Assembly (NCBI GenBank): GCA_025201765.1 | Contig: MU623348.1 | Span: 186,001 to 250,000, forward strand | DNA: 64,000 nucleotides | Source: Daldinia sp. FL1419 | Lineage: Eukaryota; Ascomycota; Sordariomycetes; Xylariales; Hypoxylaceae | Direction of reading: 5' to 3' | Shown: positions 48,585-62,031 of the stretch, piece after piece | Numbering within the stretch: the stretch's first letter is position 1 | Layout of the letters: each line of letters starts with the position of its first letter | Notes under the pieces: generated by a model | Database searches by the model: none | Told to the model about the DNA's origin: nothing | The model's input: only the letters and a program-made list of their open reading frames with translations | Translations under genes and position numbers: made by a program

Positions 48585-50388
48585 ATCGGCGCAGTAGGTT
48601 AATGATCGATGAGGTATCTCGTAGTCCGACCCTATCCTAATCCTATCTCCCTCCTACTTTTTATATTCGACGATTATTCTTGCGAGCTTTATAATAAACC
48701 GGTGCGCATAGGATATAATATCACGTTGAAAGAAAAGTCTCGTTTCCCGTCGTGTTGGAACTTTGGTGCGTTGCTGGTGAGGCTACCTAAGCTTAGGTTC
48801 GGACTTGTGGCCACGAATCGATAGACAGAGAGAGAGAGAGGATGGGGGTTAGTTTTCTCTCCGAGGCCACGTTTTTAAAAAGGCAGAAACGAGAAGGGAT
48901 AGTTAGTTAGGAGGACTGAAACTGCTTTAGTGGCTTGTTTATAAATTGAACGACGAAAAGATGAGGAAAAAAGAAAAGATGTAAAAAAAACAACAATAGA
49001 CTGTAAAAATTTGTGGTTACAAGATCATCATATTGGATTTTGGACTACACCGGCGATTGGGATTTGGATGGTTACCTGAATTCAGCAACTTGTCAATTTC
49101 ACAAGCTAAATGACGCTGTGATTCGACAGACTGCGTAAAATGGTGGGTGAACCTGGCGGCGGGCTGTTAACAGCGGGTCTTACCGGTTTTGCCAGTTTTG
49201 CCAGTTCTAACTATCAAAAATGCTGGAATGTTGGAATTGGTATTAATGGTCCAAGCTTCTTTGCCAAGATGGGTAAGAGGATTTATGCTTATGTAATGAC
49301 CTAAAAAGCTTATTTCCATGAGTCAAGGCCTTATCGTCCGCTCGTCGCCCGCTATCTCATTTATCGTATCGTTATCAACCTTTTAATCGTATTGAAGCAA
49401 TCAAATTGGCTGTACTGATGCGGATGCGACGCGTAGAGTACCTACATACCTACAATACTAACATACCTACGTAGGTACCTTTCGGAGGGGAACCCCTCCA
49501 CATCTCCGAAATCCCACTGTACTGGAGAGGTACCTACTGGAGAGGTACAACCCAAGTGGACATAGCAATGGACATTGCATGTGGTAAGTAATAAGCACCA
49601 AACCCAAACCAAACCAAAAAGCGTGCCGAACTTCCAGCTCGATCCTCTCTTTCCCTGTGAAATCAACAAAATCAACCTCAATTAGGCAGGCTAGACTTCT
49701 CCCCTTGTGATACGTATCTACAGCGTGATCCGCCTAATTTTAGTATCATATCATTAGCGATCCGTCAGGTACCTGACTTGCTGATTTGGTACCTACCAGG
49801 TAGGTAGTAAGTAGGTAGGTAGGTAGGTACATATTTATTGCGTTATGATGGTAGCACGTTGCCATGAGCCAGTTATTCGAGAACAGTGGTCGTTTTCAGC
49901 TGAGACCTCCATGTCTCTCCTTGTTTCTTATACATTACTCAAGTACCGAGGAGTACATATATAATTTCCATACTTCCCGTTTCCGCAATTGTATGCAGTT
50001 TTTAGTTTGTCTGGACCTGCCCTTTTTCTCATCCATCTTAGATCTTTTTTAGATCCGAAGGACCGTGATACTTTTCTTTATAAGTCATTTTGCACTTATA
50101 AGTTGATCCTTTTTGCAACATCTCCCCTCATCGATACCTATATACATATACACTCCGTGCCTCTTTAAGTTAACCTACTCCTTACTACCAACCTAAAAAA
50201 CTCCTGGGTACTAGGTAATACAGATTGTTTCTTGCCACTGGTAAATTGGGCACTACTTTATTTCGTTGTACTCTCGTCTTTTCCTTCTCTCGAATATCGC
50301 GAATCAGTATTTTCCATACATATAGCCAACCATCTTGAAATATCACACCAATCGATCCCTCGAAGAAAAACAAAAAACGAAAAAAACC
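48585..50388. other. intergenic region between divergent genes
   Basis: A 1.8-kb gap holding the promoters of SEC24 (-) and the small membrane protein (+). GA repeats lie at 48827-48841, and several GTAGGTACC and TAGGTAGG tracts at 49435-49480 and 49785-49830. No gene seen. Confidence 0.5.
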
Positions 50389-50815
50389 ATGGTTTGGAAG
50401 AATAAATCTAACATCCCAGCCGAGGTCAAGTCTTCGACTCTTAGGTACTAAGCCCCATCTGCGCGTTACCATTTTATATATCCAACTGCCTCACCTATAC
50501 AAACGTCCCTGTTCAGTTCGCTAACGTAAGCGCAATCGCTTCCTCGTGTCGCGCAGACAGCTACTTCCTCTCCTGATCATTCTCGTTATCCTTGGCGGCA
50601 TCGCCTTCGTCGGTTACCAAATATACCTTGGCGCAACCAAGATCCGCGACAGCACCGAGAAGCGCCTGGCCAAGAAGAATCTCGTGTTCACTAGAGACGG
50701 TCTCAAGGTCGGCGTCAAGTACGTCGAGGAAGAGAAATACGTCGATGCGACTCAGAGCTGGGTTGTCAAGGCTTGGAATCTGGGGAACCCTGCGCCCCCC
50801 GTCAAGAGGAGATAA
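50389..50815 (+). CDS. small single-pass membrane protein of unknown function, 104 aa
   Basis: Two exons (50389-50444 and 50557-50815) joined across a 112-bp GT-AG intron give 104 aa starting MVWKNKSNIPAEVKSST. One strong hydrophobic segment covers about residues 20-42 (LLPLLIILVILGGIAFVGYQIY), followed by a basic/amphipathic stretch. The tail, with KVGVKYVEEEKYVDATQSWVVKAWN, looks like a conserved soluble domain. There is no cleavable signal motif, so it is probably anchored by the single helix. The C terminus is basic (VKRR). I do not recognise a named family and assign no function. The high coding quality and clean splice argue that it is real. Confidence 0.85.
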
Positions 50816-52314
50816 GGTGCCGAAGTAGGGATTCCAAGTATGCGCTTTATGAAGCAGATGCTTCTTGCCGAGCGTAAACGGCGTGGACGACATTCACAAC
50901 ACTCCGAATGGTGTATCGTGGGGCTACGATTTAAACGGCTCTTTTCTTATATTTCCTCTACGTGCTCACCACTTACACCTATAAAACCGCAAGCTTACAG
51001 AAGATGGATTAACTAGATCCTTACAAACGGTCGAATCTACCACCCGCGGTGGGATGTGCGGTGATGGGAGCGAAGAGGGAACTGTACGATATACAATGAT
51101 ACCCTTGGCCGACTGCCGGATGGCTTTTATATAGGAGTTACGAAAACGACGAGAGTTAGGCGTTTGAATTTCTCTATTTTTCTACTTAACTGATAACGTT
51201 AAAGCCAAGGCAATCGCAAATTTACCAATATTATTATTATTTACAATTTGTCCTCCAAGGCCGCGTCATTTCTTTGCCCCGAGTCATATCTTACACGCAA
51301 GCCTCGTGGTATAAGTTGTGTTACGGAGACTATATGCGCAAGATTATCTTCATGTCTCACAATATCGTGCAGTCCATCGTACAGTCCTACCAAAGAAGCA
51401 AACTTGATTAAATTAACTAATCTACACCCAAACATGTTTCCGGAACATAACGGATCAACCCGTGTCCCTGGCTATTTACTTCGTCCGATTCGAATACCAA
51501 TCTATAAGTACGAGGTCACGATAAACCACACTAAACATTAAGACATGAAATTTATTCCTTTTTAATTATTTCACTAATAATTTCTCATTCTTTTCTAACG
51601 ATCTAGCGCTACTATTTAGAAACTCCATCTAACGACCTAACCTACATAGTCCTAGACCCTTATCCCCTATACCATCCCAAGAATACGACGAATAACCGTA
51701 TCGGATAAGTAAAATAGCCTCGCGGTCATAGCTCCAGTAAGCCCTCGCGACCCGGTTTCCGCGTATAAGAAATACGCAAATAAACGCTAACCTAGGGGAT
51801 AGTAATAATAACGATAATAATAATAATAATAATAATACTAACCGTCTTCGTTCCAAAGTCCTAGGGTCCTAGAAGTGGATATGGAAATATCGGATGAATC
51901 GAGGCCTCCTTATCCACTCCTTCACCCTTGCGAGCGCAGCAGCGCAGATCTTTCAAATAATCCCGGCTTCGACGAAAGGGTTCGCTTATATATAGTATAT
52001 AGTATATAGCATCATAGCGCCAATGCCTTTCGAGTGCAGCCTCACCCGGGTTCGGGTACGTATCCGTGCTTCGTTTCCTTCCATCTTGGTTAGATGTCTA
52101 AGTAGGTATGTAAATACGTAGTCCTGCCTCGCCTTGAAGCTGGTTCGTCGTCGTATCGTAGGTACCTACTTAGATAGCTTAGATAGCTTGGATGAATGGA
52201 TAGAAGCTGTAACCATAAAGTCGAAAGTCCATCTCCATCAACTCCAGTATAAACACCAATATCCAACTCCCAATCTCATCCACGTAAGTACCTAGGCATC
52301 AAACCATCGAGACG
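50816..52314. other. convergent intergenic region
   Basis: A 1.5-kb AT-rich gap between the 3' ends of the small membrane protein and the Zn2Cys6 gene. It contains an AAT repeat (51800-51837), short TATAGTATATAG repeats near 51991-52010 and a GTAGGTACCTAC patch near 52158-52169. No gene seen. Confidence 0.5.
51800..51837. repeat. AAT trinucleotide repeat
   Basis: An imperfect run of AAT units in the spacer. Confidence 0.8.
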
Positions 52315-54537
52315 TCACACAACAAGCCACCTCTGAGCAACCCATCTCTGGCTCTCGTCCGCATCCTGGCCTCCCGCCGCACGAGCCAGCAGCTCCGCAC
52401 GATGCTGCTCGAACCTTTCCTTCTGCAACGCCTCGACGTGCTGCAGCGGGCCCTCGGCATTGTTTGGGCTGTTCCCGGCTCCTTCGCCGTCGCCAACGAG
52501 TCTCGCACCACCAAAGCACCCGCTAACCTGCCCCGCCGCCTGCCCAACGTACACGCCGGCCGACAACCCCGGCGGCAGCGGCGGCGCATACACGGACGGC
52601 GCGCGGACTCGCATCGGTATCGACGTACCTCCCAACCCCATATTCACCAGCCCTCCCCCTATCCCCACGCTCGCGTGCTGCGGCCTCCTAGCCGCCCCCG
52701 CGTAGTCGTGCTGCACGTCAACCTGCTTCGCCATGAGCGCGTCGCGGCGGATCAGCATGCTCGGCATGCGGATCTGCAGCTGCCGCAGGACGTGGGCGTA
52801 CTTGACGCCCATCTCGTCGCCGATGAACCTCAGCCTGCCGTGGATCCACGCGCGCTGCGCGTCCGTGGTGTAGTCCTGGCTGTGCACGCAGATCAGCGGC
52901 CACGTGAGGAAGTACCCGGCGAGGGCCTTGGGGCTGTCTTCCTCGCCGCACGCGAAGCCCGGCTGTTGGCGCTGGTGCTGCGGGACGTAGTGCCGGCGGT
53001 CCTTGCGCAGGTGCCACCCGAGCTGGTAGGGCACCGAGGCGATTATGTCCGTGATGGTGTCCACGCAGGTTCGTGCTGCGGTCGCGTACTCGGGCGTTGT
53101 GCGGTAGTCGCCTGGGCTGCTGATCCAGGCTGCGCACCGGACGACGAGCGAGGCGAGGACTAGACGTGCGGTCCGCGAGGTGTTCCACACGCTGGTGATA
53201 TAGAAATCCTGGTACACGTCCACGCGGCCCGGGAATACTTCTGCCTTGGAGTAATCGCCGTTGGGCACATGATCCTCCCACGCAACCGTGCGGAACCGCC
53301 ATTCGTCGGGCACGTTGCGCATCCAGGCTACGACTTCCTGGTCGGCTATTTGGACTCTCCGGAGCAGATCGAACATGATCTCCGTGTTATCGGGGGTCCG
53401 CGCCATGCTGTTCATCAGCCGCGTAACTTCGGCGCGCAGCTCTCCCGTTTTGATCATGAGCCTGTGACATGCTGCTGCCGTGTTGTCCCTGACTGCGTCG
53501 TCTATCCACCATTTGGCGCCCATGATAGGGGTCGTTCCTGATGTTAGACTGTGGATGATCTAGTTGCCGTTAGCAGCCGTAGGCAAGTCGTCGACGGTCA
53601 GAAATTAAAACAAACCATTTGGGTCCGAACAGCTATGAAGAGACCCAGCCCAGCTTTCGTTTTTAGCTGCTTTTTCCCTCGAGCCTTGACGATCTGAATG
53701 GCCCCTTCGGTATGAGAACCCCAGTTTAGCATGCCGATCTGCTTGGCGGTGATGCTCTGTAGAAGTTATATCAGAAGGCTGTTGGATGATACGCGAATCT
53801 CTTTCGGCCGCGGCCAACGTACCTCGAACAGACCTAACAGTAAGACAGCGGCCAGCGTGTTATCCGCCAATTGCGTCTCGGGATCCCTCAGCGCAGCATT
53901 CGTCCCATTAAGCGCTTTCGTATACTCGTGCAGCGCCCTGTCCGAGAATCTATCACACACTCCTCCTCGGTTATTAAGAAAAGCCAAAGAGCACGCGTTG
54001 AAGGCATTTTGCAGATGGCCTTGCGGATCCTGCTTTAACAGCGGAATAACAAAGTCCATAAAGGCTCTGCCATTTCCCTCTCCGGGTATCAAGATGAAGT
54101 TGGAAATAAAGCTGCAGTTAGCCTGGTACTCTATAGGGACGTCGATCGGACGAACGACGGCCGGTTTTACGAGCTGTTTGCCGTTGTCAGCGAACACCAC
54201 GGGGGAGGCCTTGACGTTTCCGGAGGTAGAGTCTGGTTTCCTCGTCTTTAGCTCCGATGCCTTTTTGCTAGCCCTCCGCGCTCTGCGTTCCGTAGCCTGC
54301 GTCTCATTGCGGAAGATTAGATCAAATTCGTCCTTGTATCCGGGACATTGTCTGCGTGACTTGGCACACTGATTGCAAGTAGGCTTTGTCTCGTCGCACT
54401 ATTGCGCGTAAAAGAGCGTCGGTTAGTCTCCAAGGGAAGGATATGTAAAGAAATACGAGGAGCGTAAGGCAACGTACCTTTATCCTCCTCGTCCTGCACA
54501 TCTGACAACCCTTCGAGGGTTTCCCGCAGTACACCAT
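52315..54537 (-). CDS. Zn2Cys6 fungal transcription factor, 673 aa
   Basis: Four exons (54478-54537, 53823-54398, 53616-53756 and 52315-53559) give 673 aa. The DNA-binding cluster has Cys at 11, 14, 21, 28, 31 and 38, the C-X2-C-X6-C-X6-C-X2-C-X6-C pattern, and is completed across intron 1 (RRIK/CDETKPTC). Basic residues follow the cluster. The middle and C-terminal parts resemble the fungal-specific transcription factor domain (Fungal_trans_2 type), with FLNNRGG, TLAAVLLLGLFE, HTEGAIQIVKARG and FYITSVWNTSRTARLVLASLVV. The C-terminal 150 residues are Gly/Pro/Ala-rich. Intron 3 uses the GTTTGT donor. No likely target cluster is adjacent, so its regulon is unknown. The GC-rich third positions create long open frames on the opposite strand, which are shadows. 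Confidence 0.88.
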
Positions 54538-55854
54538 CTTCGCGGAATTATATGAACAACCTATTATCGTCGCAGCTTTGAGGCTCTGGTTGGTCGCGGT
54601 CGAGTTTATAAGGCAAGCAGACCCGCAAGTATTAGCGAATTGTGATTAAACAGTTGGTCTTTGGTATGATCCCCTCCAATCGAAGAGAATGATTCAATGA
54701 TTCGACTCTAGACAAACTAAAGTATTATACGACACCGAGCTCTCTTTTCTAACAGGCTCTCGCTTGGACAAGTGACACTTCAACAGGAGGCAGCATGCAT
54801 TAAGATCCATGAGAAGTTCCAGGATGATGATGATAATCGGGCGGGCAAGTGGGAATTGGAGTTCTAGACGGTCGAATCCCAAGTCACTCACCCATTACTC
54901 GCAGGTTATCAACTGCAGCAACCAGCTTCGAAGACGATGTGTATTTGCTTTTCCGAGCACATTGACGTGATGGCGTGTTTCGTACTAAAGGGGAGGCCTT
55001 CCGGAGGGGCAAGGAAATATAAGGCTATCTTGTACGCCCGAATATGCTTGAATATGCTTGAATATGCAGGTCCTGTGTCAGCCCAGTGCCGGGTTCTGGT
55101 CGTTCCCGGTATCTATGTTTCAGGTGGTGTCCCTACCGTGCTCAGCGCGCCCAAGCTTTAAGATAAAACCCTCACACCCGAGGAATAGACGGGATTCGTC
55201 GATCCGGGGTAGCCCTGGCTGACCGGGAGTATGATTGGTTAATATACCCCTGGGAACACTACAATTGGTAACTCGGATTGTTTCCACGCCCCCGTCATAC
55301 GATCGTGTTTTCTTCTTCACCGAGACGTTTTTATTCACCAAGATACGAATGGATAGATGGATGAGAGCCGAGAGAGAGAGGGGGGGGGGGAAGGAGGTCG
55401 ACGAGATAGTCAAAGCATAAAGGAATAGTATCAGAAACCAGCTGCGATTTAATAAATGACCCCAGACCAAGGGCGAACCAAGTGGAGAATAAAAACGCGT
55501 CGGCAGCGGTAGAGGCTTGTTGATGGCTTATAACGACATTCAAAGCAGGGGAGACGACTAGCCTCGAGAGGTATAGTAACAGCCGTTAGTCTCTTACCAA
55601 TGTCCACTATAAAGACGGTTCATCAAGGCGTCATTGCATACCTAGGTATGTATCGAGGGGTCCTGGAGAATTCCGTCGTCCTAAAAATACTACTATCTAC
55701 TCCGGTATTCCATTCTTCTCTTCGGAGATATGTAGTATATACTTTTCATTGTTTTAATCTTCCAGTCTTTCCTTCCTTCGACTGGATCGAAAAAATGACA
55801 GCTCATAAAATTCGACGACGAGAATACCGTAAAGAGACAAGTCACTAAACAAAG

Positions 55855-55912
<58 letters not shown>
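55855..55912. repeat. 58-base poly-A tract
   Basis: Positions 55855-55912 are all A. I see no SINE-like promoter box or flanking duplication. The exact length should be treated with caution, as homopolymers this long are assembly-sensitive. Confidence 0.9.
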
Positions 55913-55914
<2 letters not shown>

Positions 55915-57184
55915 CATCCGTCGTACGATGCTTGACCTATACGAGTTCCTGATAGCTGTCCGAGTACATATTTTCCCTCGGCATTGTCGAGTCAGTTGAC
56001 AATCTTGACTTCCATCCAACCGTTGCGGCGGCCGTTTGCTGGAGCCGTTAGCTTCGCGAACAATAATTATTATCAACTAACCTAGAGGGAAAAAACTTCC
56101 CGGAAAATCCAATCCGACCTAGAGGGCTAGAGACAACCTTATCCATACACTAGAATGAGGCAGCCTCACGATGATGAAAAGCCAGCTAATGAAAACTAGC
56201 CGCGTGGAGAGTTCGCTGATCCCCGCCCCAGTTCGGTGGAATGCTAGCCCTTGGTCTCCGGAAAGTCGTTGGTGGTTTATCATTTTAGTCAAGGCTTGGT
56301 AGTTTATAATAGCTACGAAGGAATACCCCCCTTCTACCACGTACCCGCAAGTCCGTTCAAGTCGTAATCGCAGTAGTAGTAAGAAGAAACAAACAAACAA
56401 ACAAACCCACAACGGGCGCCGTTACGCAGATCGTCTAGATCTTGAGGACCTTCGATACATGGTAACATCCACCGCCAAGGTGCTACGATAAAGACCTAGG
56501 TTGGCCGGCTTGCTTAATATCGCATAGTCGAAGGATTAGCATCCAGGAACATAGATCGGCTATGCTCGGGAGGGATCCTATTGGAGCGAATAAAGCACAA
56601 CGGGCCCCGTTGGAAGTATGTAAGATAGGGATGAGATGTGACGGTACATCGCCTCGCCGTCCGACGGTGTCCTTTTGTCGGATCGTGTACCGATAGCAGC
56701 CCGGGCTATGAGACCCGAGGAGCTGGAGCACTTCACGATGAAGCCTTGGCGGTGAGCTAACCTCACCCTTGTTATTTTCATGTGAAGACGAGATCATATC
56801 GTTATAATCGTTATGGGAGGGTTATACCCGAGATACCAATTTCTTCATCCCGACCACGTGTATTCAATGATTTGACAAGAAGCGAGTTCCCGGTCCCTGT
56901 CGTCCTACCAGGGCAAATAGGAGACTATATAGTATGCTGTGTGAGAGCTTTAATATGTTACTATATATACCTAACTAGTTATTCTTACAGTAGAACGTCT
57001 TCTAGCAACCTCACAAGCAAAGGCAAGGTAAGTTATCAATCGAGGTACGGGTAGAACTAACAGGAAACGAACTCGACTCACCTAATAGCTCAAGTAGGTA
57101 GGTAATAGCAAAGCTTGGCTTACTTCGTATCCAGATCTTAGACCACCTCTACACCCTACGCTACACCATCACCATCACCACTTC

Positions 57185-57209
57185 CCACTCCCACTCCCAC
57201 TCCCACTCC
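57185..57209. repeat. CCACTC tandem repeat
   Basis: About four consecutive CCACTC units, preceded by CACCAT repeats (57166-57180). Confidence 0.8.
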
Positions 57210-58138
57210 CGCTTCCCCCTCGTCTACCGAAACCCATTCCCGAAGCAAAACACACCCAAAAGCCAGACTAAGCAAACCTCGCTACTCGGAGCCACCCGGT
57301 CTGTCGACGGACTAAGAGCGCCGTCCCCATCCTTGGGGCCACCGGACAAGCAGACTAAGGTAATAAGGCTATATATATACACACGCCCTAAGAAAAAGCC
57401 GGACAAAAAAAAACCACGCAACTCCACAGAAAAGAGTGCCAAAAAAAAAAGATGTAAAAGAAATCAAAACATACAACACCGGGGATTCGCTGGTCGTCAC
57501 CGACCCAACTACTGATCCGGCGGTATCTGGCTTATCTATGGGAGAGCGAACGGGATCCCGAGTTCTCCAGATCCTATGGTCGTATGTGATAGTTTTTGGT
57601 GTTTTGTAGGTTTATATAGTAAACACCCGCAATCCACGTACATCAAAACCACAAACCACACAGCCCACCAACCATCTAACCTACTACCTGCTGAAATCCG
57701 AAATATGGCAACGACTAAACTACTACTAGTCACGAATAACTGTTCTGGAATAACATCCACCTCAGACAAGTCTCGAAAAAATAGGTATATATCTGATTCA
57801 CTTCCAGCGTCATGTGTCACACGACCACCATAACCTAAAAGCGACCATGTCCATAATCATACACGCGTAACAACGACCTCGTATCTTGCACATGGGGTTT
57901 TACAATAGAATCACATTTTATATTTGGACTGCTATAAGCAGTCCCTCAGCAATTGCTAAGTCGTCATCCTACCGGAACGCCATGCTCATGCAATGCCACC
58001 AACAGCTACGCGTAGCCACTCCTCCCCATCGTCCTAGATTATTTCCACATATTCTTCATGCGCGGCCTGTTCGTTCCGCACGTCCATGTCCAAGCTTCCT
58101 CGCCTCATCCACCAAGCACCTCCTATCCAGGTGGCCTT

Positions 58139-61100
58139 TTAATATTTCAGCGACTTCCGCCCTTTATCCCCGTCTCCGACACCTATCGTTGAAAAGGCAC
58201 AATGCTGATCCTTGATGGCTACCACCTCGTACGTACCCTCCAAGTTTGCCGTAATCACCTTACTATGCTCGTAGCTGATATCGTGTCGCGTTTCCAATAC
58301 CTGGCTTTTCTGACCCTTCCGAGCATTGGTGCTACGGGTATACGTAAATTCAAAGGGCGGTGTGCCCCAGAACTCGAATAGAATCTCGACTTCACTTCCT
58401 TCGTGGATATCAACCTGGATCACACGTCCTTTACTGATCCGGACGCTTGGCATAGGATGAATGGTCTTGGTCAGATTGACGGCTGCCCGACATTCACTTC
58501 CCTTATCGCTAATGCTATTAATCGTAAAGTCGCCAGGCGATTCGGCAATACGGCGGAAGTTAGTAGTCTGAGACTTGGCCTTCATCTGCTTGCCGGCAAA
58601 TTCATAATGCACCTCGAACGGAGGCGTGCCCGAGAGCGTGTAGGCAATACGTTCTCCGACACAATAATCGGATCGCTGCTCGAGAGGATAAATGGACGGC
58701 GCTTCGTAAAGTTGGATATGGACCAAACCCCCACCACTTTCCGTCTTCTGTTGACAACCACGAGCATCGCGCACCTTGCGGATTCGAATTTGCTGACCGC
58801 CAAGCTTTAGGTATTGCCTGGGGATTTGAATTGCGTAATTATTGGTCTGGATATTGGGGATCCTGAATATATCGGGTAGGTTTCCAGAGTGCTGCTTGAT
58901 TTCGATTTCGATGTAGAATGGTGCTTTGCCCTCCAGCCTAATAGGAATCGCCTCTTGTGGGTTGTAATCCGACATACACATCTTGAACGTCTGGCCAGGC
59001 TTGACAAATGAAGCGAATGGCTTGGGGTTCACTGTCTGTTCCAGGGTGAGAGGATCGGACTGCTTCTTTTCACTGTAGAGACTGTCCGATAGGCCAGAAA
59101 ACACGTAAGTATATAATCCGGCCCTGGCCGTCTCTAGGGGAATGGATGCTTTTCCAAGAGCGGCATCGAATTCTTTTCGGGCTAGTGAGCCTGAACCTGC
59201 TATCGGCTTATGTCTGATTTCATACTCTACATGGTACGGAGGTGAGCCTAAGACCTATGTTAGCATAATCGGGGTTAAAATTAGAGGAGCATAAAAACAA
59301 CTTGCCTTGGAGTGAAACCTCGAATCCATCCACATCACCCTCGCAGACGTCCCTCTTGATGAATTTGTTTTCTTTGTCCCTAGGCAGAATGGAATCGCTA
59401 GGTGAAAATGACAGTTCGGGACGCGGGTACCACTTGACTTCGAAATTCTTGGCTTGCGGATTGATGATGCCACTGCACCCGTTATCCCTCACATCAGTAA
59501 TTTCGTACATTCCCCGTTCTTTCGCTTCAATGAAATCGTTTCCGGTTTTCGCGACGCGTACTCCTCCTTCCTCAGAAGTACTGTTCAGATTGCGGTAGCT
59601 CACTATCCATGGCCCGTCACCAGACAACTTCAAAGGAAGATTGGCTGTAGCAGTTTCAACAACCGTGGTTGTCCTCCTGCCGTCGATAACACCAAATCCT
59701 GCTCGCGGTCGCTGGCGTCGCACAAAGATCTTGGCCTCTTCCTTAAGGAATATGCGACATCCCGTTTTATCGCGAATACTCTTCAGGGACAAGGTGTACT
59801 CGCCACCCGTTGATAAAGGAGCGGTTTCAATAGTGAAGGTGCCACTTTCAATGCCAGTTGCTTTCTCCGACTTCCTCTTACCCTCGTGCACGAGTTCCCA
59901 CTCGAGCGTGAAAGGACCATCGCCGAGAAGAGCCACGTCGAATTTGACTGGCTGATCTAGACAAGCATTGATACTGCGGACATCCGACTTGAAGTATGCT
60001 GTCGCAGGCGGCTTGACGTTCTGCTCCAAATAATATTCATTCGTTAGGGGTAAGGAAACAGTGTAGATAGCGTCTTCGATCCTCCTGAACCGATACTCGT
60101 AGCGCCCAGCGCTCCTAGGAAGAAGCTCGATCTGTTGTCTGAGGCCTTTGATATCGACGGTCTCCCTCCTAGCCTGACCAGAATCGCTGGTCACGGTATA
60201 ACCAACTTTGAACGGAGGGGTTCCGATCATGTCCAAATTCACCCGAAGTCCAATAGAGTTGCCAGCACACTTATCGGGAATTTCCTCGGACTGGATTGAC
60301 AAGGTAGGCTCGAGAGGGTTGAGCAGCAGGCAGGATGAGGGCTCCTCAATCTCACCCTCGCAAGAGTCGCAAGATACGGATTTCAGCGTGTACAGACCCG
60401 GGGCGGTGATCTTGGGTTGATCATCCACAGTCTTGGCAACAAAACTACCTGATTCAATAACGTCGCCATGATCACCACTCTTGGTCAGCGTGTTGATTGG
60501 CGAGAATTGCCAAGTTATAGTGTACGAGACGCCATCCGGAGTTTGACCTGGGCGTCCAATCTTTATAGGAAGCTTCGTCGACTTTCCCTTGGCAACCTTG
60601 AGTGGGTTACTAGTGTCACAGCCTACAATAGTAACTCTAGGGCGTTCTCGCACGACAAAATTCTGATATAGAGTTTTGGGTTTAGGCTTCGCATCGGGAT
60701 CCTCAGGTTGAGGATACCGGACGATATTACCAAAAACGTCGTGAACTTCATCAATAGAGTATTGCCATTCGCCTGCGGAATTCATCGACTCGTTTAGACC
60801 TACCTCGACGGTCTGTAACCTAGCCCAGGTATAATCCTCTTCTCCCGTGGGCATTATAGTTGACCTTTGAGCAAGCAGGGGCGAAGAAAACCCGTCAGGC
60901 TGAAGACTTTGAAAATGGAAGCTGTGATCTTTCCCATTGATGGTCCGGCTATAGACGATCTTTAACGGTGGCGTGCCATAAACATCTAGCGATAAGTTGG
61001 ATAGATCACCGATGCACTTCGTAGATGACTCCGAGGCGCGGACTCGGGCTCTAGGACAGGGTACGACGTAGGTAGGCTCCGTAAGCCTTTGAACCTCAAG

Positions 61101-62031
61101 CTTATACTCGTCAAGGACCCTGTTTAGTTGATAAACGCCCGGCTTCTTGAGACTAATGTCGTATCTGTAAATTCCCAACGTCCCGTCTTCGATAGATTTC
61201 GCTGACTGCCTGCTAATTTCCTTGATCTCTTTGCGGCTAAGCTTCACGACCTCTTGGGCGTCCGAGTCCAAATCGAAACGAAGCAGTTCGACCTCAACGG
61301 GTACGGTGGCGTTAAAGTAGATGGGAACACTCGCTACGTTTTGGCCTTGACCTAGGCAGTATGGGCGCTTCTTGGGATTAAGAAGGGCAGAGCTATTCTA
61401 GCAGTTAGAAGCCGTATGACATATACCGTATGAGGAAAAGAACTTACCCTTCAGGAAGGATATTGATAATCTGCTTTCCCATAATAAGAGAGGAATTATG
61501 TAGAATGCTCGAGACTTTAACATTATGCTCAGATATAGCCAGTTCCTTGTCATAAAAGACCTTTACAAGACCGATAAGCCAGGAATGCCAAGGCACAGGA
61601 ATGTTGAACATGAGGAGCCAGTTGAATATCAAATGTCCAAAGAAGATCATAGAGACCGTTGGCGCAGCTAGTTCCAGCCATGGTATACGCATCGAAGGCA
61701 GGGAAAAGAAGAATATGAAGTCGAAGATGACCCATTTACAGAAAAAGTAAAACGAGCCACTATTATCCTCTAATATCTTTATCCAGTCGTAGAAACGCCA
61801 GCCTATTAAAGCGAAATAGATGGCGAAGGCGTAGAAACGCTGGGTCGGGGCGTCGATGAGGGTTAAAGGAATAACAGGTTGGCTAGTCGGGGTCGTAGTA
61901 GGCTGGTTAGCGGGAGCAGTTGGTAAGGAAGTTCGAGGTTTAGCATCTTGTGTCGGACGTGGTCTTTGGGCTCTAGCAGCCGGTGTTTGAGGATAACCTC
62001 CAGCGCCCACGCGCGGCGTCCCGGGATTCAT
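58139..62031 (-). CDS. POM152: nuclear pore membrane protein POM152, 1259 aa
   Basis: Three exons (61448-62031, 59306-61392 and 58139-59247) give 1259 aa. POM152 forms the membrane ring of the nuclear pore; its C-terminal part lies in the perinuclear lumen. A Pro/Thr-rich N terminus (1-60) is followed by hydrophobic segments near 65-80, 95-112 and 122-142. The rest is a long series of Ig-like repeats, each with a GTPP or GDGP turn: DVYGTPPLKIVYSR, DMIGTPPFKVGYTV, LLGDGPFTLEWEL, LSGDGPWIVSYRN, LQGSPPYHVEYEI, LSGTPPFEVHYEF and FWGTPPFEFTYTR. Intron 2 starts with GC (GCAAGT) and restores LQ/GSPPY exactly. The start is ATG 62031, since upstream only a GTG keeps the frame open. There is no sign of damage. 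Confidence 0.94.

Larger units (their letters stand above)
54538..58138. other. 3.6-kb intergenic region
   Basis: No supportable gene. It includes the promoter of the Zn2Cys6 gene, a triplicated 11-bp AATATGCTTGA-type repeat (about 55041-55066), a G run at 55380-55390, a 58-base A run and a CCACTC tandem repeat (57185-57209). Small open frames show low-complexity translations only. Confidence 0.5.

Noticed and set aside
52402..53163. A 253-codon open frame on the + strand
   Set aside because: It lies antisense to the GC-rich last exon of the Zn2Cys6 gene; its Arg/Pro/His-rich translation is a codon-bias shadow.
55600..55912. SINE or LINE element ending in the A run
   Set aside because: No pol III boxes, reverse transcriptase fragments or target duplications were seen next to the run.
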